Assembly (NCBI RefSeq): GCF_000224515.1
Contig: NZ_AGAF01000124.1
Location: 1 to 64,000 of the forward strand
Direction: 5' to 3'
Source of the DNA: Desulfosporosinus sp. OT
GTDB lineage: Bacteria; Bacillota; Desulfitobacteriia; Desulfitobacteriales; Desulfitobacteriaceae
Length of the DNA: 64,000 nucleotides
Shown: positions 58,975 to 64,000 of the stretch, in pieces
Layout: the number at the start of each line of letters is the position of its first letter
Position numbering within the stretch: the first letter of the stretch is position 1
The notes under the pieces: generated by a model
The model's input: the letters and a program-made list of their open reading frames with translations, nothing else
Told to the model about the DNA's origin: nothing
Databases searched by the model: none
Made by a program: the position numbers and the translations under genes

Positions 58975-60822
58975 TTACTCATTGCTGCTCGAACACTTCG
59001 AAGTAGGCTCAAGGGGCAATATGATCCGAAATGTTGTGCCTCCATTTCCTGTTTCAACGCTAATAGTTCCTCCATGGCGATATATAATGTTATAGGATAC
59101 TGGCAATCCTAAGCCCGTACCATTATCTTTAGTCGTCAGGAATGGTTTGCCAATATTTCCAAGGACCTCCGCTGGTATCCCTGATCCCTGATCAATAAAG
59201 CTCATTACTATTTTGCCATTTTCAAAATAAGTTTTAATTGTCATCACTCCACCTGCTGACATGGATTCTAACCCGTTTCGAGCTAAGTTTAAAATGACTT
59301 GTCGAATTTCTTGCTCATTTAATTCGAGGTTAGGGATCTCCTTGAGTTCAACTATTAGATCTTTCTCGCTTCTCAAAGCATCCGCTTGTAACATCGGCAT
59401 CAGCTTAGTGATAATCGTATTAAGGCTTTGTCTACTAAGCGCTATAGGAGTATTTCGACTTAGAGATAAGAATTCTGTAATGATTGAGTTGGCTCTGTCT
59501 AGTTCTTCGATCATAAGTTGGAAATAGTCTTTGTAAACTTGAAGATTCGCTTTGGCCCCTAACATCTGTAGGAAACCACGTACTGTTGTCATCGGATTCC
59601 TTATTTCATGGGCTATGCTGGCGGCCATTTTGCCAATAATATTTAAGCCATCAAGCCGTTTCATCTCTGCTTCCATCTGTTTATGTTCAGTAATGTCTCG
59701 AGAGATTGCCATTATGCCTATAATATTATCTTGATCATCTCTAATGGCTGAAAGACTGCATGAAACGTCGATTACCTTTCCATCTTTTTTCTTTCCCTGA
59801 ACATGGAGGGTTGGTACTTCTTCACCTGTTTTTACGCGCTCAAAATCTTCTTTCATTTTTTGGGCCTCGTCTGGAACCGCTAATAGCGTAATTTCTCGCC
59901 CGAAAACTTCTATAGCAGTATATCCATACATTCTTTGCCCTGCCGGATTGATGCTCGATATTTTTAGATCCGGATCAATTTTACTTATAGAATCGCAAGA
60001 GTTTTTCACCATGGCCTCATAGGTTCGGAGTTGTTGAGAACGTTCTTTAGCTGCCTTAAGTAATGGCGATAATTCCGGAAGTATTCGTGTGTCAATCTGC
60101 ACACTGTCCTCGTCTTTGAATATTGATTTCGCAAAGGAACTCAATTGTTGTCTAACCTTACTTATCATGAACCAAGTTAAGGCAAAAGGGATAAAAAATA
60201 AGACCGTTAAAAGTCCTGCAAAAGCCACCGTATCCTCGAACACACTCTGATACACATCATCGGTTTCTACCTTTGCCCATACATGCCCAATTGCTATATT
60301 ATCTGTACTAAATGGTATTGTAACAGAAATGCTCCCTTTTCGTTTCCACAACCCAACCGAAATGGTATTCTCAATAATTTCCAGCTTGCCACTTAGGTAG
60401 GTTTTGAAACAAGGGTCGCTTTTAGGTATTTTTTGCAACATAGGAAATTTAAAATCGGAGTCTTTTGCCACGATTGAATCAAACCTAATATCATAATATC
60501 CAATGCTATAATCCGGATATTGCTTTGATGTCTGATCAAACAGAGGTTGTATTATTGGATTCAAAGCTAATACTTTCTCTTCATTCGAATTATCGGTTAG
60601 ATTGGCCTGCGTAATAATATCTCCGTATAGACTTTTTAGTTCGCTACTTAAGCACAACGTTAGCGACATTGCTTTAACACGTCTCTCACTAAGTCTATAG
60701 TTTAAAAAATCGTAATAAAACCCGATCGAAAGCACTACGGTGAGGCCTATTAAAATTGTTGCAATAATTATATAAGTTAATCTTACTGTCCCAATGCATC
60801 GCATTCTATTCCATATACTCAA
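58975..60822 (-). CDS. Membrane PAS-domain sensor histidine kinase (orphan)
   Basis: 615 residues; TTG 60820-60822 with AAGGGGGTATTCTTT upstream. Two membrane helices (LTYIIIATILIGLTVVLSIG; AFAGLLTVLFFIPFALTWFM) enclose an extracellular dCache/CHASE-like sensor. A PAS domain follows (VKNSCDSISKIDPDLKISSI to ITEHKQMEAEM), then HisKA with the phospho-acceptor in AASIAHEIRNPMTTVRGFLQ, and HATPase_c (NLARNGLESMSAGG; TTKDNGTGLGLPVSYN). No response regulator is nearby. Such orphan kinases in Clostridia often phosphorylate Spo0A directly, and the neighbouring Spo0E-like gene supports that. Confidence 0.93.
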   Translation of the reverse strand: MSIWNRMRCIGTVRLTYIIIATILIGLTVVLSIGFYYDFLNYRLSERRVKAMSLTLCLSSELKSLYGDIITQANLTDNSNEEKVLALNPIIQPLFDQTSKQYPDYSIGYYDIRFDSIVAKDSDFKFPMLQKIPKSDPCFKTYLSGKLEIIENTISVGLWKRKGSISVTIPFSTDNIAIGHVWAKVETDDVYQSVFEDTVAFAGLLTVLFFIPFALTWFMISKVRQQLSSFAKSIFKDEDSVQIDTRILPELSPLLKAAKERSQQLRTYEAMVKNSCDSISKIDPDLKISSINPAGQRMYGYTAIEVFGREITLLAVPDEAQKMKEDFERVKTGEEVPTLHVQGKKKDGKVIDVSCSLSAIRDDQDNIIGIMAISRDITEHKQMEAEMKRLDGLNIIGKMAASIAHEIRNPMTTVRGFLQMLGAKANLQVYKDYFQLMIEELDRANSIITEFLSLSRNTPIALSRQSLNTIITKLMPMLQADALRSEKDLIVELKEIPNLELNEQEIRQVILNLARNGLESMSAGGVMTIKTYFENGKIVMSFIDQGSGIPAEVLGNIGKPFLTTKDNGTGLGLPVSYNIIYRHGGTISVETGNGGTTFRIILPLEPTSKCSSSNE

Positions 60823-60965
60823 AAAAGAATACCCCCTTGAAATTTCAAGTAGGGTACTCCTTCAACATTAAGCGATTTTTTCCTGCTTTCTTACGATGAT
60901 ATGTCAAATAATTCTGATTTATCTGATTTGTTCTTAAAATTGCAAATGAACTCAGATTTTTTTCC

Positions 60966-62495
60966 TTAATATAATTTCTTAATCAAGAGCACTTCATTAC
61001 CCTTAGCATTATAGATCACTTTGTCACAAAATAGTTTCATCAGTAAAACACCTCGTCCACTTTCTGCCTCTAGAAGTTCATCAAACTCTTCTTCGCACAT
61101 ATCTTCTTTTAGGCGAGCACCAACTTTCTTAGTATCGAAACCCGGACCATCGTCCATGACTCTTATTATTAGCTTATCTCCAATTCGTCTTGCTTTAACC
61201 TGAACTCGCCCACCAGCGTAAAAGCCATTGTTCATAGCTTCATTGATGGCTACCTCTAACATTGATACATTGCTTGGCGCGTTCCGTTCTAGGAATTCAC
61301 TAATAATTATCTGAGCATTTGCAAGGTCCACTTCATTTTTTACATCCAGTATGATTTCTTTCTTATTTTCTTGGAGAACTTCAATACAAATAACTGAAAA
61401 ATCATCATTTCTTTCCGGACTTTCCGCCAGTAACTCAAGCCAGTTCTTATATTCCATAAAACTTCCATGCTTACGTATTCCTTGTAATTCTATTAGATCT
61501 GAAGCCCCATCGCTCATCATACAATAGATTTCCCCTGCTTTAAGAGGTAGGGTCACCATTTCGATATCAGGATCATCTATAACACCGAGATAACAACCCG
61601 ATATGGGGACTAAAGAACACTCCTGTGGCTTGGCAGCTAGAAATAAGGTTATCCCTGCGGAGATAAGTTTAAGCACTGAAGCTTGTAAATCAAATTCGAA
61701 GTACAGCAAGGCTATAAAAGAATCCTCATATAAATAGTTCATTATTTTCTTGTTTATATTTTTAAGGACACTCGTCTCAATTTTTTCTCCATTGAGCAGG
61801 ATGTTGTCCAGCATCATTTTAAAGGTAGCAGTTTGCAAAGCTGTTGCTACGCCATGTCCACTGACATCAATAATGTATCCACACAATTTTTTGTCTTCTT
61901 CAAACCACTTGTAGTTAAAAAAATCTCCACTGACAGTTCTATAGGGCTCAAAGATCGTACAGACCCGTACCATGTCTCCAGTAAAAGGGTGGGGTAGGGA
62001 ATCCTGCTGTACTCGCGACGCTAACAAGAGCTCCATCTGAGTTTCCTGTTCCCGGTCTAAAAGCTGCTCTTCAATTTTCTTCCGATCAGTTATATCTACG
62101 ATACTGGTCGCTTTAAGCGGACTTTTGTTTGCTTCATCCTGCACAGGATAACTTTGAAGCCAGAGCCAGCGCACTTCCCCGTCAGGTCTAATAATTCTAA
62201 ACTCTTCGTTTGTTACTAGGTTCATATCCAGAAAATTCCGGGGGAAAGAACTTCGCATTCTTAGACGGTCAAACGGATCAATTAACTCGACCAATGAATG
62301 TGGGTTGTCCAGCAGACTCTGACAGGACATCCCACTAATTCTTTCGTAGGCCGGACTGACATAGACAATTCTTTCCTTATTAGTAATCAGAAAGATCTCA
62401 TTGACCGTTTCGGCAAACTGCCTAAATTTCTCTTCACTCGCTCTCAGCTTAGAGTACAATTTTTTTCTTTCCGTTATATCCAACATTACTGCCAA
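60966..62495 (-). CDS. PAS - PP2C phosphatase - HATPase regulator, 3' part of a split gene
   Basis: 509 residues beginning with AVMLDITERKKLYSKLRASE, the last strand and linker of a PAS domain whose body is encoded in the next frame upstream. It then has a complete PAS domain (FAETVNEIFLITNKERIVYV), a SpoIIE/RsbU-type PP2C phosphatase (VSGDFFNYKWFEEDKKLCGY, IDVSGHGVATALQTA, MMSDGASDLIELQ) and a HATPase_c domain of the anti-sigma kinase type (EVAINEAMNNGFYAGGRVQV, VMDDGPGFDTKKVGA). It would govern an anti-sigma/anti-anti-sigma switch. The start inside a PAS strand argues that it is not a natural gene start. Confidence 0.85.
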   Translation of the reverse strand: MAVMLDITERKKLYSKLRASEEKFRQFAETVNEIFLITNKERIVYVSPAYERISGMSCQSLLDNPHSLVELIDPFDRLRMRSSFPRNFLDMNLVTNEEFRIIRPDGEVRWLWLQSYPVQDEANKSPLKATSIVDITDRKKIEEQLLDREQETQMELLLASRVQQDSLPHPFTGDMVRVCTIFEPYRTVSGDFFNYKWFEEDKKLCGYIIDVSGHGVATALQTATFKMMLDNILLNGEKIETSVLKNINKKIMNYLYEDSFIALLYFEFDLQASVLKLISAGITLFLAAKPQECSLVPISGCYLGVIDDPDIEMVTLPLKAGEIYCMMSDGASDLIELQGIRKHGSFMEYKNWLELLAESPERNDDFSVICIEVLQENKKEIILDVKNEVDLANAQIIISEFLERNAPSNVSMLEVAINEAMNNGFYAGGRVQVKARRIGDKLIIRVMDDGPGFDTKKVGARLKEDMCEEEFDELLEAESGRGVLLMKLFCDKVIYNAKGNEVLLIKKLY

Positions 62496-63682
62496 GGTAG
62501 CCTATCACTTTCCAAGGTTACATCGGTCCCCCTCAAAAGCACATTTACGATTTCACCGGACTTTTTGATAAGTTCTATTTCATAAGGGAAGCTAGCTTTT
62601 CCCTCAGACCTATCTAACAAAACTGAGTTAACGAGCATTAAAGAACTTTCTGTCATAAAATCCTTCATATGACGACCGATACATTCCTCTTCCCTGTACC
62701 CTAATACTCCTATGACGGTATCATTTACAAATTCAACTATACCTTTTTTATGGATAACTACAATCTGAGGAGCATTGTTTACAATTGCTGCATATCGTTC
62801 TTTGCTTTCCCTAAGTTCCGCCTCCATATTAATCATCTCAGTGATATCCTCGAAACACTCCATTTTCTCACTAATTTGGCCGTATTCATCTTTCAATATT
62901 GCTACGCTCTTTAACACATGTCTGATTTGACCATCTTTAGTCATGATTCTACAATTTTCAGTGATTAGGGGGGAGTCAGTAGCGTTACGACACAACTCGC
63001 AACCCTCGATACCTACTCCATGCAGTACCACTGAACATTCTTTTCCCATTACTTCTTCAGCAGTATAACCCGTTATCTCCTCGGCAATTTTATTCCATCT
63101 AAATATCTTTCGATGCTTATCTACTGAAAGAACAGCACTAGGGACGGTTCTAAACAGCAACTCTGCATATTTTACCTGTTCCCTTAGTTTTTTTTCAAGT
63201 CTTTTCCTTTCCGTAATATCTCTAACCATCCCCAATATTTCTGGACACTCATAACCGAGCGTGTGGACAAGGCCATCTTTTACATTAACATATTCCCCTG
63301 TATCCAATTTTCTAAGGGTTGTTCGGGATAATGAAGAAGCTTGGTCTAACTGATTGTCAGCCTTTTTGACTGCCGAAACATCCTTGCTTATAACATATAT
63401 TACGTTCTCATTCTCCCACTTATCTTTAACAACTCGGGTTTCCGTAGGTATTTGCCTTCCCAATTTAGTACATAGTGACATCAAACATTGAAAGCTCTCT
63501 CCTGCTAACATGGCTTTTACAAATTCCTGGACCCCTGTACATCCATACAGAAGTTCAGCGTTCATACCGCTCATTTCTTCAAGGGTATATTTCAATTTTT
63601 CTCTGGCAGCTTTGTTCGCCCGAATGATTCTACCCTTTTCATCTAAGAGGATAAGATAATCCTCTATTTGGTCAAATAGCAA
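62486..63682 (-). CDS. Multi-PAS sensor, 5' part of the same split gene
   Basis: 398 residues from TTG 63682 with about three PAS domains: YLILLDEKGRIIRANKAARE; LFRTVPSAVLSVDKHRKIFR to FEDITEMINMEAELRESKER; AIVNNAPQIVVIHKKGIVEF to GEIVNVLLRGTDVTLESDRL. It stops at PWQ inside the third PAS domain, just where the following frame supplies VMLDITERKKL. So the two frames, overlapping by 10 bases, were probably one protein of about 900 residues. Upstream AGGAGG at about 63755 has no canonical in-frame start at normal spacing; the frame is open up to it. Confidence 0.8.
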   Translation of the reverse strand: MLFDQIEDYLILLDEKGRIIRANKAAREKLKYTLEEMSGMNAELLYGCTGVQEFVKAMLAGESFQCLMSLCTKLGRQIPTETRVVKDKWENENVIYVISKDVSAVKKADNQLDQASSLSRTTLRKLDTGEYVNVKDGLVHTLGYECPEILGMVRDITERKRLEKKLREQVKYAELLFRTVPSAVLSVDKHRKIFRWNKIAEEITGYTAEEVMGKECSVVLHGVGIEGCELCRNATDSPLITENCRIMTKDGQIRHVLKSVAILKDEYGQISEKMECFEDITEMINMEAELRESKERYAAIVNNAPQIVVIHKKGIVEFVNDTVIGVLGYREEECIGRHMKDFMTESSLMLVNSVLLDRSEGKASFPYEIELIKKSGEIVNVLLRGTDVTLESDRLPWQ

Positions 63683-63762
63683 ATTGAAGTTGCCTTTATA
63701 TTGTTTATCCGGCGCAGAGTGATCATGTTTTTTAATAATTATTACGGCTACCTCCTGTATTG

Positions 63763-64000
63763 CAGACAGACATTATTCTTCCGCTGTCATTTTATACTTA
63801 GAAACCTTTGTAACATTTCTCTTCATAAGCTTTAATGATCTTCTTAGCGCTTAAGGCAATGCTCTTAATAGAACTCGGGCTCTAGACTAACAGATTATCA
63901 ATCTTGCCTAGAGCCCCTCAAGAATAATATTTTTATTTTTTGGGATTAGTCTTATCGCCTGTGTGATGATTAATTATTCAATAACAAAAACACCTTGTCC
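63763..64000. other. Intergenic region upstream of the PAS gene
   Basis: No gene seen. GGGCTCTAG (63878-63886) and CTAGAGCCC (63909-63917) form a 9-bp stem that may be a transcription terminator for a gene to the right. Confidence 0.4.

Overview
The window looks like a chromosome segment from an anaerobic, spore-forming, low-GC Firmicute of the Desulfosporosinus/Desulfitobacterium type (Peptococcaceae). This is inferred from frequent TTG and GTG starts behind strong AGGAGG-type ribosome binding sites, several Spo0E-like sporulation phosphatases, an oxygen-sensitive gene set (a cobamide lower-ligand operon with ThiC-like and B12-radical-SAM enzymes), and a guanine-riboswitch purine operon. No rRNA, tRNA or CRISPR array was recognised.

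Layout. 1-564 is the truncated start of an ECF sigma gene. 0.8-4.5 kb holds a Tn3 transposase scrap and a broken Rhs/YD-repeat toxin gene followed by two intact probable immunity genes. 5-16.3 kb is a degraded prophage or integrative element: leftward small early genes (adenine methylase, HD protein, replication protein with iteron-like repeats, a fused wreck of two methyltransferases, several tiny genes), divergent Cro/CI-like regulators, an ImmA-type protease and a large serine recombinase. 16.3-27.3 kb is a repeat-rich accessory zone: frameshifted genes, Spo0E-like genes, a 680-bp chimeric direct repeat, a MazF/PemK toxin-antitoxin pair, a repeat-containing secreted protein facing a two-component system, a second copy of the recombinase 3' end, and a tiny holin-like type I toxin.

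From 27.3 kb the sequence is ordinary core genome. purE-purB-purC-purF-purM-purN-purH-purD (leftward) is preceded by a guanine riboswitch with a terminator. Next come a TetR-controlled MacAB-like ABC exporter, a TrkA/TrkH potassium system, an ECF sigma/anti-sigma pair, a YeiH-like transporter and an aminotransferase.

49.5-57.6 kb is the most interesting locus: a cobalamin-riboswitch-controlled operon that fits anaerobic 5,6-dimethylbenzimidazole synthesis (bzaA-bzaB-purE-like-bzaC-bzaD-bzaE). It carries a second purE in which the catalytic His of the SAHR motif is Gln, and a BzaC-like methyltransferase fused to a DUF2284 metal-binding domain. Both BzaA/BzaB and PurE act on or near 5-aminoimidazole ribotide (AIR), so the PurE paralog is a candidate AIR-handling partner.

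57.6-64 kb holds a KapD-like exonuclease, a Spo0E-like protein next to an orphan PAS histidine kinase (likely phosphorelay input and output), and a PAS-PP2C-HATPase regulator that is split by an apparent frameshift.
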